Notes: generated by a model from the sequence alone, not told the origin. DNA of 64,000 nucleotides from Candidatus Nitrosopumilus sp. (GCF_028278985.1 NZ_JANQTA010000031.1:18026-82025), one strand, 5' to 3'; positions 52,125-61,163 are shown, numbered from the stretch's first letter. A program made the numbers and translations.

Positions 52125-55082
52125 GTGAGACAAATTCCTATCGTTTTGAGCCTAATGGTAGTCTTATTGATGCCTGTATATGCCTCTGCTCAAACTCCTG
52201 ATAGAATTTCCATTTTAGACAATTTTGGAACCTTTGAGAAAGGCGAGCCTCTCTTCATCTTTGGCGAAGTTGCAAGTCTTGATGATGATTCTTTTCTAAT
52301 AATGCAAATCATAAATCCTCAAGGTGATTTGTGTCAAATCCAGCAGTTAATGCCATTACCAAATGGTGTATTCATTACAGATACAATCCCTCTTGATGGA
52401 AGAATTTGTGGAATTCCCGGTGAATATGAAATTAAATTATTCTATGGTGATTATACAAAATCAACTACTTTTAGTTTGAGTACTGATACATTTTCTGAGA
52501 TAAATTCTGATCAACGTATTGATTTAGCCAATCATCTAGTTTCAAATCATGCAAAAACCATTTCAGATACATTTGAAATTGCTTCTCCGATATCTAATCA
52601 AACATCATCTAGCTTGAATGACTTGGAAACATCTTATGTGGATTTGTGGGATGAATTCTTTGTTGAAGAATTATTAATCGAAATTGATCCTATGATTAGA
52701 CCTGCAGTGTCTTCATCACTAGATTCTGTAATTCAATTACTTGATGAAGATGAAATTTCTTTTGATGTGGCAAAATCAATTGACAGAGTAATTTTTGCAT
52801 CTGTTTTTTATTATGAAATAGGTGACAGAACAAAAGCAGTTCAATTACTTACTGATGCATTTGTTGATATCCGTAATGTAAATCCTGAAAAAACTACAAA
52901 TCAGCGAACTCCCACCTTTGATGAATTAGAAGAAACCTTGTTGAATCTAATGAAAAAATCAGACACTGTAATGAGTAAATCTGTCAAAAGTGAAGTTGCC
53001 TTTATTTTTGCAAGAGGTACTGCTCCAGTATACTCTACTGAAATCACTGAATTAATCGATGTCCTCTCAAAATCTAGATATCTTGATGTCATTTCAAGAA
53101 AACAAACTGACCTTTATCGTCTAGTTCAAAATGACTGGGATACTTTGAAACCATCACTTCAGGCAAAAGAGTCAATTGACGAATTAATTGAATCAAAAAC
53201 CCGTGTATCTGACCTCCATTCTGCTGCATTATTGCTACGAGAATTAGATTCTGTTGAGCGTTTCATTTCTTCAGAATCCGAAGAAAATAGTGAACTTGCT
53301 AATCTGCTTCAGCCTAACTGGAGTGAATTAGAAAGTGATTTGGTACTGGCATCATCTGTTAGTGATATTCTAGAGGCAGAAAGCGAAATATATCAAATGA
53401 CACAGGTTATTGACATTTCTTCTAGAATCAGTAAGAGTGTAGAAATCTCCCAATCTACAGGAGTTGATTCCAGATTAATCTCAGATTGGGAAGACCTGTT
53501 GGAAAGAGTTGATGAAGCAAGTTCTGTCGAAGAAATTTTGGAAATTGTTTCTGAATTTGATCAATCTATGACTGAATTGAGAGAAAAGCGAAATCCCTTG
53601 GTTGTTTTGGAATTCCAATACCAATCAATGAAACAAAAGGCTGAACTTCAAGCTGATTATCAAAATCTCTTTTTGATAAATAATGCTCTACGAATCATTG
53701 AAACTGCCAAAGATATGGAATCTGGCAATCCATCAATTACTAGAATTGATAGAATTGAAGTTCTACTAACTTGGGCAAGTGAAAAAGCACCTGTTATCAA
53801 AAGTGATTTAGACTCTTACAATAAGGATGCATTCAAAATAAGAGCAAGTGATATTTTGCAACGAGCAAAATCTATTGAAAATTTAGTTGAACTTAGTATG
53901 ACTAAAAACAGATTCTTGCCAAACTATGTAGAATTTACTGAAACCTTTAATGAAAAAATTGACCGTGTAAGAGATTTGGTTATTCAAAATGATTTAGAAC
54001 AAGCAGACATCTTGGTCAGAGAGTTATTTGAAGAATGGCAGCTAGTATCTGATGCATATACAAATGATCCTTATGGTTCAGATGTTGGTTACACAGCTGA
54101 TGAACTAAAAAGAATTGAGTTACGCAAAAAACTTGATACGTTTTCGGGAATGGTAAACACGTTTTACAATAGTGAGTTTTCCTCACATGCAAACGAATAT
54201 CATCAAATGATGGCCGATGCTGATGAATTAATAGAAATTGCAAACTTTATTGATGCTGAAACAAAGATTACAGAAATTGGAAGTTATCTTAGTGAATATT
54301 TGACATTGAGCAATCCTAGCATCATTTATGATATCTCATATGATCTTGAGAAAGAACTTTGGATAATCCAAGGAGCAACTGAAAAATCTGCATTTGATAA
54401 ACGTGAGAATCTCTATGTTACAATTTACAATATGGATGGGACTACTCATAGTAGTTTAGAATTTACTGATACAAGACAAGGTAATTTCTATACTCAATGG
54501 GAAGCTCCTGCTGATCCTGGATTGTATGTTGTTTTGTTACAGTACAAAGCATCCAAAGCAACTCAGATTGTGCATGTTGAAGAGAAATTTTCTACAACTT
54601 ATGACAAATCTGATTTAGACATGACAGATTTAGCTCGTGAATTCAATGAGCTAGAATCCTTTGCTGAAAAATTCAGTGGCGAGAGCTTTAACTCTAATCC
54701 TAGATTTGCATCAGTAATTAATGAAATCAAATCTGGTCTAGCTAATCGTGATGCTGAAAACGTTGATGATAATTTAGAAGAACTAAAAATAATCATAGAG
54801 CGTTATTTGCCTGTTCGTTCACGTTCAGCTGTTGTAGAAGCCCACTATGAGGATGATACACTAGTTCTGTCAGGTGCAGTTCAAAAAACACTTGCATTTA
54901 GAGAGGATCTCTTTGTGGATATCTATGATCAACGAGGTGATCGAGTAGAGGAAATTGCATTAAAGGATAATTCTTCAGGTTTGTTCACAGAAGTAATTTC
55001 TACTCCATTTGAATCTGGAGTTTATGTTGCTCAACTAGAATATCATGATGTAGTTGTGACTGATTTCTTTAATGTACGATAA
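52125..55082 (+). CDS. large secreted helical protein with three Ig-like domains
   Basis: The GTG at 52125 is preferred over the TTG at 52116 because CTTAAGTAA lies about 27 nt upstream. A signal peptide (IPIVLSLMVVLLMPVYASA) is followed by an Ig-like domain (about 25-125), some 600 residues of charged helices, and two similar Ig-like domains at about 745-830 and 905-985. Their shared pattern is a strand, KxxxFxxREDLFVxIY-type text and SGVYVAQLEY/PGLYVVLLQY. No anchor is seen; this looks like a cell-surface or envelope protein. Confidence 0.72.
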   Translation: MRQIPIVLSLMVVLLMPVYASAQTPDRISILDNFGTFEKGEPLFIFGEVASLDDDSFLIMQIINPQGDLCQIQQLMPLPNGVFITDTIPLDGRICGIPGEYEIKLFYGDYTKSTTFSLSTDTFSEINSDQRIDLANHLVSNHAKTISDTFEIASPISNQTSSSLNDLETSYVDLWDEFFVEELLIEIDPMIRPAVSSSLDSVIQLLDEDEISFDVAKSIDRVIFASVFYYEIGDRTKAVQLLTDAFVDIRNVNPEKTTNQRTPTFDELEETLLNLMKKSDTVMSKSVKSEVAFIFARGTAPVYSTEITELIDVLSKSRYLDVISRKQTDLYRLVQNDWDTLKPSLQAKESIDELIESKTRVSDLHSAALLLRELDSVERFISSESEENSELANLLQPNWSELESDLVLASSVSDILEAESEIYQMTQVIDISSRISKSVEISQSTGVDSRLISDWEDLLERVDEASSVEEILEIVSEFDQSMTELREKRNPLVVLEFQYQSMKQKAELQADYQNLFLINNALRIIETAKDMESGNPSITRIDRIEVLLTWASEKAPVIKSDLDSYNKDAFKIRASDILQRAKSIENLVELSMTKNRFLPNYVEFTETFNEKIDRVRDLVIQNDLEQADILVRELFEEWQLVSDAYTNDPYGSDVGYTADELKRIELRKKLDTFSGMVNTFYNSEFSSHANEYHQMMADADELIEIANFIDAETKITEIGSYLSEYLTLSNPSIIYDISYDLEKELWIIQGATEKSAFDKRENLYVTIYNMDGTTHSSLEFTDTRQGNFYTQWEAPADPGLYVVLLQYKASKATQIVHVEEKFSTTYDKSDLDMTDLAREFNELESFAEKFSGESFNSNPRFASVINEIKSGLANRDAENVDDNLEELKIIIERYLPVRSRSAVVEAHYEDDTLVLSGAVQKTLAFREDLFVDIYDQRGDRVEEIALKDNSSGLFTEVISTPFESGVYVAQLEYHDVVVTDFFNVR

Positions 55083-56294
55083 TTATTTCCCTTTCACTAA
55101 ATTGAAGAGCTGTCTTACTGCCAATTTTGGATGATGAGTTGCAAGTTTTAGCATGTTTGACAATCCAAAATCTGCTTTGATGAAATCCAAAAATTCTTCT
55201 GATTTGAGCTCACTGATTATGTCTAATTCCTTATCCCATTCTTCATCTGTTAACCCAATCCATCTATCTTGTACTTTGCCTGCAGAATTTATTTTTGATT
55301 CAATTTCCTTTTTCCAATTATCTTCATATGGTTGGAGTTCTTTCTCTGATGTTTTTCCAGATTTTACTGCATTAGCAGCTGTATCTCCTGCAACTCTTCC
55401 AAATTTTATTGCATACCTAATTCCTTCTAAAACTAATGGATTTGCTTGACCAGCTGTATCGCCAACTAGAATCAAATTATTGAAAACAGTTTTTCTTGAT
55501 AATCCATCATTTGGAATCAAGCCATAATGAAATTCAATTGGTGTAATTTCTCCCAAGTCTTTGATTGGACCCATCTTTTTTTCCATTATCTCTTTTAGTC
55601 TTTGAGTTGGATCAACAGCTGAATCAGGTTTACCAACTCCAACTCCTATTCTTACAATATTATTTCCAAGTGGAAAAATCCATGCATATCCTGCAGGTGA
55701 ATACTGCTGTCCTACCATGAGCCACCATCTGTCTTCTTCAACCTTTTCTACTTTGACTTCGTATTCTGCACCTGCACCAAATCTTTCCCATTGAGTGACA
55801 TATCCCATAGCTTTTGCAACTGTTGATGGAAAACCACTTGCATCAATCACTACTTTGGAATGAAAAATTACATTTCCATTTTCATTGGTTCCTGATACTC
55901 CGATAATATTTCCATCTGTATCTTTGATTACATCTGTAATGGTTGTCTTTGTGAAAATATCCGCACCTTGCTCTTCTGCTTGTTTTGCAAGCCATCTGTA
56001 CGTTTTTCTAACATCTAAAACTGCTGCCCTTGGAATTGAATCACTTATTGAAACCTCGTTATTTGGAGAACAAAAAGAAAAATTTTTGATTGGATTATAG
56101 CAATCTTCTGGAATTCCAAATTCTTTGATGTTTTGAATCCAAGTGACACCGCTAGTTCTTACAGTTTCTGCAATGGATTCTTCTTTTTCAATTATTGCCA
56201 CTTTGATTCCTGCCTTGGCAGCTGAAAATGCAGATGATGAACCTGCAGGTCCTCCACCAACAACTACTAAATCATAATTGTATTCTTCAGACAA
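55083..56294 (-). CDS. geranylgeranyl reductase-family FAD protein
   Basis: The 403-residue protein has the FAD motif DLVVVGGGPAGSSSAFSAAKAG at its N-terminus, then VVIDASGF, YAWIFPLGNNIVRIGVGVG and LVGDTAGQANPLVLEGIRYA, all typical of geranylgeranyl reductases. In archaea these saturate the isoprenoid chains of membrane lipids. Several paralogues are usual, so the exact substrate is open. Start is a TTG. Confidence 0.9.
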   Translation of the reverse strand: MSEEYNYDLVVVGGGPAGSSSAFSAAKAGIKVAIIEKEESIAETVRTSGVTWIQNIKEFGIPEDCYNPIKNFSFCSPNNEVSISDSIPRAAVLDVRKTYRWLAKQAEEQGADIFTKTTITDVIKDTDGNIIGVSGTNENGNVIFHSKVVIDASGFPSTVAKAMGYVTQWERFGAGAEYEVKVEKVEEDRWWLMVGQQYSPAGYAWIFPLGNNIVRIGVGVGKPDSAVDPTQRLKEIMEKKMGPIKDLGEITPIEFHYGLIPNDGLSRKTVFNNLILVGDTAGQANPLVLEGIRYAIKFGRVAGDTAANAVKSGKTSEKELQPYEDNWKKEIESKINSAGKVQDRWIGLTDEEWDKELDIISELKSEEFLDFIKADFGLSNMLKLATHHPKLAVRQLFNLVKGK

Positions 56295-56339
56295 GTGACT
56301 TCAATCTGTTAATCTAGGATATAATTTTGAGGATGTGGT

Positions 56340-56549
56340 TTATTGCTTTATGATTGGTGAACCTGTTGAATCTGTTGCTCTTTCAGGATCAATAGATTCC
56401 ATGTGGGCTGGATCTCTATGCATGTAACTGTGATGATCTCCCTTTTGGTCTACGCAGAATTTTGAACATATAGTCTGCATAACCTTCATTGTGGTCTCAT
56501 TTTCATGAAATATTCGTCTTCCACAGTCAGGACATATCATTTCAGGCAT
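56340..56549 (-). CDS. small zinc-ribbon protein
   Basis: The 69-residue protein begins MPEMICPDCGRRIFHEN and has a second pair in QTICSKFCVDQKGDHHSYMH, together a plausible zinc site with His participation. The tail is polar. It precedes the geranylgeranyl reductase gene by 45 nt on the same strand. Not recognised. Confidence 0.62.
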   Translation of the reverse strand: MPEMICPDCGRRIFHENETTMKVMQTICSKFCVDQKGDHHSYMHRDPAHMESIDPERATDSTGSPIIKQ

Positions 56550-56652
56550 TAAATTTAGTCAGAATCAAATGTATTTAGATGTTTCAGAAAAATTATGATT
56601 TTTTTGTGTCTACAATCCGAAACTTTAGATGTTTTACAATCTTGCTATAATT

Positions 56653-56766
56653 ATGGATGAAACCGCAATTCCATCTTTTGCAGTATGGGCAGGAATTACA
56701 GGAATTATCATGTTGATAACAGCATTTAGCTATCAGGCAGTAAAGAAAAAAAATTCTACTTTGTAA
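56653..56766 (+). CDS. single-span microprotein, 37 residues
   Basis: The frame encodes MDETAIPSFAV, one membrane helix (WAGITGIIMLITAFSYQ) and a basic end (AVKKKNSTL). Orientation should be N-out/C-in. It stands alone between the zinc-ribbon gene and the NicO-like transporter. Confidence 0.5.
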   Translation: MDETAIPSFAVWAGITGIIMLITAFSYQAVKKKNSTL

Positions 56767-56855
56767 TCTTACAAATTCAATAACTAATTTTAGTTCGAGT
56801 AAAATGATATTCAAATCCTAAATTGATTTTTACACAAAATCTGTTTGGTGTTTAG

Positions 56856-56899
56856 TTATTATGATTTATAGAATAGTTACAGCTAAATTATTATGATTT
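56856..56899. repeat. 12-bp direct repeat upstream of NicO-like gene
   Basis: TTATTATGATTT occurs at 56856-56867 and again at 56888-56899, a 32-bp pitch equal to about three helical turns. Both lie in the 182-bp leader region of the metal-transporter-like gene. Paired regulator sites are possible, though the AT-rich background lowers the weight of the match. Confidence 0.35.
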
Positions 56900-56948
56900 C
56901 TTAAATCCTTAATAACATAGTTAAATCAAACCAACCAAAAATTTTCTC

Positions 56949-57650
56949 ATGTCTGATGCAATAGTGCTTGGTGTGATTCTATTTGGATTACTACATGGGA
57001 TAAACCCTTCTCATGGTTGGATTATTGCAATGATGTATTCGATAAAAAGTAAAAATCCTCTGCTAACTGGTCTAGTTAGTTCTTCAATGATTGCTGGGGC
57101 ACATTTTGTTTCATCAATAGTTGTTGTTATTGCATTTCTTGTTCTTGTTACCTTTGTAGAGATTCCTTCTGAATTCTTGCAATATGGCGCAGCCATTGGA
57201 TTGGGAATTTTAGCAATCATATTTTGGAGAGAGAAAAGTGAAGATTTGGTAGATACCCAACATGGACATTTGCATGATAATACTGACGAGATTGAACATG
57301 AACACATGCATTGGCACCAAGGAGTAGGTTATCATGCTCATGCCCATGCTCATCAATCAAGAACCCTGCCTAGCTTGAAGGGTATGGCAGCATTTGCATT
57401 GATCCTTGGTTTTGTACATGAGGAAGAATTTGTAATACTTTCTCTAAGTGCAGGAGGAGTTGAACCAGTATTGTTAATGATAGCATATGCTAGTTCAGTT
57501 ACATTGGCTATGATTGGAATCACAATGGGAGCTATCAAGGCTTTTACAAAATTTCAATACAAATTCATTCACTATAGCAAGTATTTCTCAAAGATTACTG
57601 CAATAATACTAGCTACAATGGCAGTAGGATTTGCAGTAGGTATTTTCTAG
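56949..57650 (+). CDS. NicO/RcnA-like metal transporter with His-rich loop
   Basis: The 233-residue protein has six membrane spans. The first carries LLHGINPSHGW, similar to the HxxxPxH motif of NicO/HoxN-type nickel-cobalt transporters. Between spans 3 and 4 is a histidine-rich loop (residues about 100-135, including HGHLHD, EHEHMHWHQ and HAHAHAH), typical of RcnA-type exporters. LGFVHEEEFVI in span 4 could add ligands. Nickel, cobalt or copper export or uptake is likely; direction is uncertain. Confidence 0.72.
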   Translation: MSDAIVLGVILFGLLHGINPSHGWIIAMMYSIKSKNPLLTGLVSSSMIAGAHFVSSIVVVIAFLVLVTFVEIPSEFLQYGAAIGLGILAIIFWREKSEDLVDTQHGHLHDNTDEIEHEHMHWHQGVGYHAHAHAHQSRTLPSLKGMAAFALILGFVHEEEFVILSLSAGGVEPVLLMIAYASSVTLAMIGITMGAIKAFTKFQYKFIHYSKYFSKITAIILATMAVGFAVGIF

Positions 57651-57675
57651 ATCGTTAATTGCTGACTACAGAATT

Positions 57676-58551
57676 TTATTCATTTATCTTTTTGATATAC
57701 TCTATAATCCCTGTGTAATCCAAATCTGCTAATCCTTTACGAATTGCATCCTCATACACCTCTTCTGCTTTTTCAATCATTGGAAGTTTGATTCCCAATT
57801 CTTTTGCAGTTCTGGTCATTGTACTGATATCTTTTTTTAGATTGGCCAAGGTAAAAGTTGCATCATACTTCCCATCTATCATTTTGAATGCCTTTTTCTC
57901 ACTCATTCCTGTCTTGAAATAAGTTGAATTCAAAATTTCCAGAAAAATTTTTGGATCTACATTTGAAGATTTTACTAGTGTTATTCCTTCAGATAATGAT
58001 AATGCTAGCATAGTGATTTGTAAATTCATTGCAAGTTTTACAGAATGGGCAACACCACTATCTCCAAGATAGAATACTTTGTTTGCAATTTTCTCAAAAA
58101 TCAATGTGCATTTTTCAAATGCATCTTTATTTCCTGAACCCATCATAACCAAATCTCCGGTGATGGCAACATTTGGTCCTCCCATTACAGGAATGTCTAA
58201 TTTTTGTATTGATTTCTCTAGAAATTTTTGAGCAATTTTCTTAGACTCAGTTGGATTAATTGTGCTCATATCTGCCACAATCAAATTCTCATGTTTGCCT
58301 TCGATTATTCCTCCTTCATTAAATGAAATCTCTTCAACAGCTTTGGCATCTTTTACAACTATGATAACTAGTTCTGATTTTTGAGCCACTTCTTTAGGTG
58401 TTTGAAAGACATTTGCTCCTTTTTCCTTGACTTCGTTAGTTTTGTCACTTGTTCGATTAAACACATTGACTTCTATTCCTGAATCTAAAAGATGTAATGC
58501 TACAGCATTTCCAAGCATCCCTAACCCAATAATTCCAACTTTCAAATACAT
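57676..58551 (-). CDS. beta-hydroxyacid dehydrogenase family oxidoreductase
   Basis: The 291-residue protein fits the 3-hydroxyisobutyrate/glyoxylate-succinic semialdehyde reductase family. It has the Rossmann start VGIIGLGMLGNAVALHL, substrate loop VMGGPNVAITGDLVMMGSG and catalytic lysine in SVKLAMNL. The 3-hydroxypropionate/4-hydroxybutyrate cycle of this lineage needs semialdehyde reductases, but assignment to it would be a guess. The upstream 128-residue gene ends 6 nt before it. Confidence 0.88.
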   Translation of the reverse strand: MYLKVGIIGLGMLGNAVALHLLDSGIEVNVFNRTSDKTNEVKEKGANVFQTPKEVAQKSELVIIVVKDAKAVEEISFNEGGIIEGKHENLIVADMSTINPTESKKIAQKFLEKSIQKLDIPVMGGPNVAITGDLVMMGSGNKDAFEKCTLIFEKIANKVFYLGDSGVAHSVKLAMNLQITMLALSLSEGITLVKSSNVDPKIFLEILNSTYFKTGMSEKKAFKMIDGKYDATFTLANLKKDISTMTRTAKELGIKLPMIEKAEEVYEDAIRKGLADLDYTGIIEYIKKINE

Positions 58552-58557
58552 AACACC

Positions 58558-58944
58558 TCAATGCCGTTCTTCATTTTCTATCTCCCACTGACCATTCCCA
58601 AATCTTGAAGCTGTAAACTCTATCAATCCAATTGTTTTATCCCCTTTCTTGACTTTAGCAAAATCAATTTTTTTCATTTTAAAGATCTTGTCTTTTGGTT
58701 TGTATCCACCTTCAATAATTCTAATTTTGAATCGTTTACTAGCTTTAATCACTAATTTTCTTGCCACCTGAACATCCCCCATCCATGAAAACATTTCAAA
58801 ATCCCCAAAATTTTTTGTTGATACTGAATATCCATATAATCTTGCTTCAAGTTTGATTTTCTGCGATTTTGCTTGCTCATTTAGCCAAGTAATTACTTCT
58901 TCTCCTCGACCTTTTTCAATGCCAAATGTTTCAGAATCCCTCAT
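58558..58944 (-). CDS. soluble basic protein, unknown
   Basis: The 128-residue protein is alpha/beta with many Lys (RKLVIKASKRFKIRII, KPKDKIFKMKKIDFAKVKKGDK). No signal or membrane span. It is cotranscribed with the beta-hydroxyacid dehydrogenase gene (6-nt gap). I do not recognise a family. Confidence 0.62.
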   Translation of the reverse strand: MRDSETFGIEKGRGEEVITWLNEQAKSQKIKLEARLYGYSVSTKNFGDFEMFSWMGDVQVARKLVIKASKRFKIRIIEGGYKPKDKIFKMKKIDFAKVKKGDKTIGLIEFTASRFGNGQWEIENEERH

Positions 58945-59025
58945 ATGGTAAATTCATCAATCAATGTGTAATAATTATTTTCAAAATCATGTTAAACTAA
59001 AATATCTAAATGACTACAAAATTAC

Positions 59026-59394
59026 ATGCTAACCGTTGATTGTAAGGATGTGTTGGCAATTCAAAATGAATTGCTTGTGTATGTTTCTGATCAAGTAGCA
59101 GCAATCCCGACTTTGAAAAATCACCAATTTACTTTGTCAACTTTAGATGATGATGAAATAATTGATACTTCTGTGGTAATTTCTTCTATCAAAGAATTTT
59201 TGGATTCTATTGGTGAGGGGCATAATTTTGCAGTTATTTCAAAAAATGAAGTAATTGCAATACAATCTATTTCGGGAAAAATTATTGAACGAGAACCTGC
59301 ACCCCCTCAAGGTATGTTTTCATGCACTCATTGTGGATTTGTTACTCAATATCAAGTAGAACTAGATGTTCACATGAAGATTCATTATTTGTAA
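59026..59394 (+). CDS. protein with C-terminal C2H2 finger
   Basis: The first 95 residues form an unfamiliar alpha/beta domain (VDCKDVLAIQNELLVYVSDQV ... NFAVISKNEVIAIQ). The end is a C2H2 finger (FSCTHCGFVTQYQVELDVHMKIH) closing the protein. A nucleic-acid- or protein-binding adaptor is plausible. Its last 10 nt overlap the convergent membrane-protein gene. Confidence 0.68.
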   Translation: MLTVDCKDVLAIQNELLVYVSDQVAAIPTLKNHQFTLSTLDDDEIIDTSVVISSIKEFLDSIGEGHNFAVISKNEVIAIQSISGKIIEREPAPPQGMFSCTHCGFVTQYQVELDVHMKIHYL

Positions 59395-59684
59395 GTCTTT
59401 AAAATTCTAAACATTGATTTTCTTTTAATTTCTGGAAACTCTAATTTTATAGAAAAATTATACTGAGGAAATCTTTTTTGATATTCTGAAATATAGCTTC
59501 TTGTAACTTCTTTAGTTTTGAACTCTGTTCTTAAATCATTCATTGTTATTTCTTTTCCAAATACATCATGAATTACAATAGAATAATCATTTGATCTGAC
59601 ATGATATTTTGTACTAAAATACCACAATATTCCAAATGTGAACACAAAAAATCCTGTAATGATATTATCGAAGAATTTTCTCAC
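59385..59684 (-). CDS. single-span membrane protein, leaderless GTG start
   Basis: An in-frame TTG at 59747 exists, but it would overlap the divergent gene. The GTG at 59684 is preferred because it lies 25.5 nt from the centre of the TATA box at 59705-59714. The 99-residue product starts MRKFFDNII, has one span (GFFVFTFGILWYF) and a soluble C-terminal domain (SIVIHDVFGKEITMNDLRTEF ... FRILKTYK). Unknown function. Confidence 0.58.
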   Translation of the reverse strand: MRKFFDNIITGFFVFTFGILWYFSTKYHVRSNDYSIVIHDVFGKEITMNDLRTEFKTKEVTRSYISEYQKRFPQYNFSIKLEFPEIKRKSMFRILKTYK

Positions 59685-59704
59685 ACGATGAATCTCAACA
59701 GGAT

Positions 59705-59714
59705 CTTTATAAGC
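59705..59714. promoter_or_regulatory. palindromic TATA box shared by two divergent leaderless genes
   Basis: CTTTATAAGC has the self-complementary core TTATAA at 59707-59712, centre 59709.5. The GTG of the plus-strand gene (59735) and the GTG of the minus-strand gene (59684) are each 25.5 nt from that centre, the spacing expected between TATA box and transcription start in archaea. One TBP site could therefore serve both directions. Confidence 0.6.
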
Positions 59715-59734
59715 ACTAAGTTTAGAATTATGTT

Positions 59735-59932
59735 GTGAAAAAGCCAATCAAAAATAATGTGACCAAAGTCTATTGTGAAAAATGTGATCTTGTTTTTGAT
59801 TCTAGGGAAAAATTTGAAGAGCATTTAGACAAACATTCATCAAATGTCTCATGTGAGGTATGCCCAATTGATACTGCTCTGTCTAAATTTGCGAATTTAT
59901 TTAGACGTAAATTCTCAAATAATTTGGAATAA
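59735..59932 (+). CDS. small C2H2 zinc-finger protein
   Basis: The 65-residue protein starts at a GTG with a basic stretch (KKPIKNNVTK), then a complete finger (YCEKCDLVFDSREKFEEHLDKH) and a tail with CEVC and KFANLFRRKF. It likely binds nucleic acid. The transcript should be leaderless from the shared palindromic TATA box. The DsbA-like gene starts 32 nt downstream. Confidence 0.72.
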   Translation: MKKPIKNNVTKVYCEKCDLVFDSREKFEEHLDKHSSNVSCEVCPIDTALSKFANLFRRKFSNNLE

Positions 59933-59964
59933 GTTTTTTTAACCAACTTTAGACACATTGATTT

Positions 59965-60627
59965 GTGAATAAAAAAGGAGTAATTATTGGAGTTATTGCA
60001 ATAGCAGTTATTGCTGGAATTGCAGCATCATTTTCATCGTCTACTACTGAAACTGTGAATCTAGACATGGAAAGAAATCATGGTTCAATATCTACTGCCA
60101 TGGGTTCTCCAATTTTGGGTGATCCAGACGCTCCTATCACCATTGTTGAATTTGGTGATTACCAATGCCATTTTTGTGAAATATGGTTTCATGAAACAAA
60201 GCCTCTCATTGAGCGTGATTATATTGAAACTGGTAAAGTGAATCTGATTTTTGTGGATATGGCATTTTTAGGCCGTGACTCTCCTAAGGCTGCTCAGGCT
60301 ACCTACTGTGCTGAGGATCAAGGAATGTATTGGCAATATCATGATATGTTATACAACTCTCAGGAACCAAAAATTGATGGTGGATGGGCAAATACTGAAA
60401 GACTAAAGGCATTTGCATTTGCTCTAGGTCTTGATATGGATTTGTTTAATAGTTGTCTTGACTCTGGCAAATATTCTAAACGTGTTCAATACAATGTTCA
60501 ACAAGCAAGAGAAAACGGTATCAATAGTACTCCTGGTTTCTTTGTTGTAGGTTCTGACACTCAACATTTTATCAAAGGTGCTCAACCATACTCAACTTTT
60601 CAACAAGTTATTGAATCTATGATTTAG
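59965..60627 (+). CDS. DsbA-family thiol-disulfide oxidoreductase, membrane anchored
   Basis: The 220-residue protein has an N-terminal anchor (VIIGVIAIAVIAGIAASF, residues 6-23) and an extracytoplasmic thioredoxin fold with the active site C68-H-F-C71 in FGDYQCHFCEIW. It also has the cis-Pro loop STPGFFVVG. This matches the DsbA/BdbD group that introduces disulfides into exported proteins. The gene starts with GTG, and the next gene begins immediately after the stop. Confidence 0.9.
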   Translation: MNKKGVIIGVIAIAVIAGIAASFSSSTTETVNLDMERNHGSISTAMGSPILGDPDAPITIVEFGDYQCHFCEIWFHETKPLIERDYIETGKVNLIFVDMAFLGRDSPKAAQATYCAEDQGMYWQYHDMLYNSQEPKIDGGWANTERLKAFAFALGLDMDLFNSCLDSGKYSKRVQYNVQQARENGINSTPGFFVVGSDTQHFIKGAQPYSTFQQVIESMI

Positions 60628-61113
60628 ATGGCACAAACAATCAAACTAGTATTCTCAAATTACAAATACATTGGTTTGTCTATTCTAATATTTGTTCCAA
60701 TGCTAATTGGTCTGTTGATTTTATCTGAATATGTTTTCTTAGAACCTTATGTTGTCAGTCATTTGCCAAAAGGAACAGAATTGGGTTTTGTTTTGATTGT
60801 AATGCTCTCTGCTTTGTCTGCATTGGTAATTCCGATGAATGTTTTTAGAATTAACATTCTAAAATCATCCAAACAAAAAATGAGTGGAGGAATTTTTGGT
60901 TCAATAATTGGTGCAGCTGCTGGTGCATGTAGCTGTGGACCTGTTGGATTTGCAGTAATCTCTACATTTGGTTCTGTTGGTGCAACAGCTACTGCATTTT
61001 TAACAAATTATGAATTACCAATTAGGATTATTGCAATTGCAATTTTGGTAATTACTTATTTTACCACTGTAAAATCATTAAAAGTGGAATGTAAACTAAC
61101 TGATCGCATATAA
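60628..61113 (+). CDS. four-span membrane protein with CSCGP motif, DsbA neighbour
   Basis: The 161-residue protein has four membrane spans (about 15-33, 50-72, 90-118 and 130-150). A conserved-looking AAGACSCGPVGFAV segment lies in the third, with two Cys as C-x-C. It starts directly at the DsbA stop, so the two are coupled. A role in reoxidising the DsbA-like protein, as DsbB or VKOR would do, is an attractive inference, but it is not homologous to either as far as I can see. Confidence 0.75.
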   Translation: MAQTIKLVFSNYKYIGLSILIFVPMLIGLLILSEYVFLEPYVVSHLPKGTELGFVLIVMLSALSALVIPMNVFRINILKSSKQKMSGGIFGSIIGAAAGACSCGPVGFAVISTFGSVGATATAFLTNYELPIRIIAIAILVITYFTTVKSLKVECKLTDRI

Positions 61114-61163
61114 TTCTTCATACTTTATGTGTTGTTACTATGATCATACAATATGATATTATC

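Noticed and set aside
57245..57360. Short repeated CATGCTCATG-type motifs looked like a DNA repeat.
   Set aside because: They encode the His-rich loop (HAHAHAH) of the NicO-like transporter; amino-acid bias explains the repetition.
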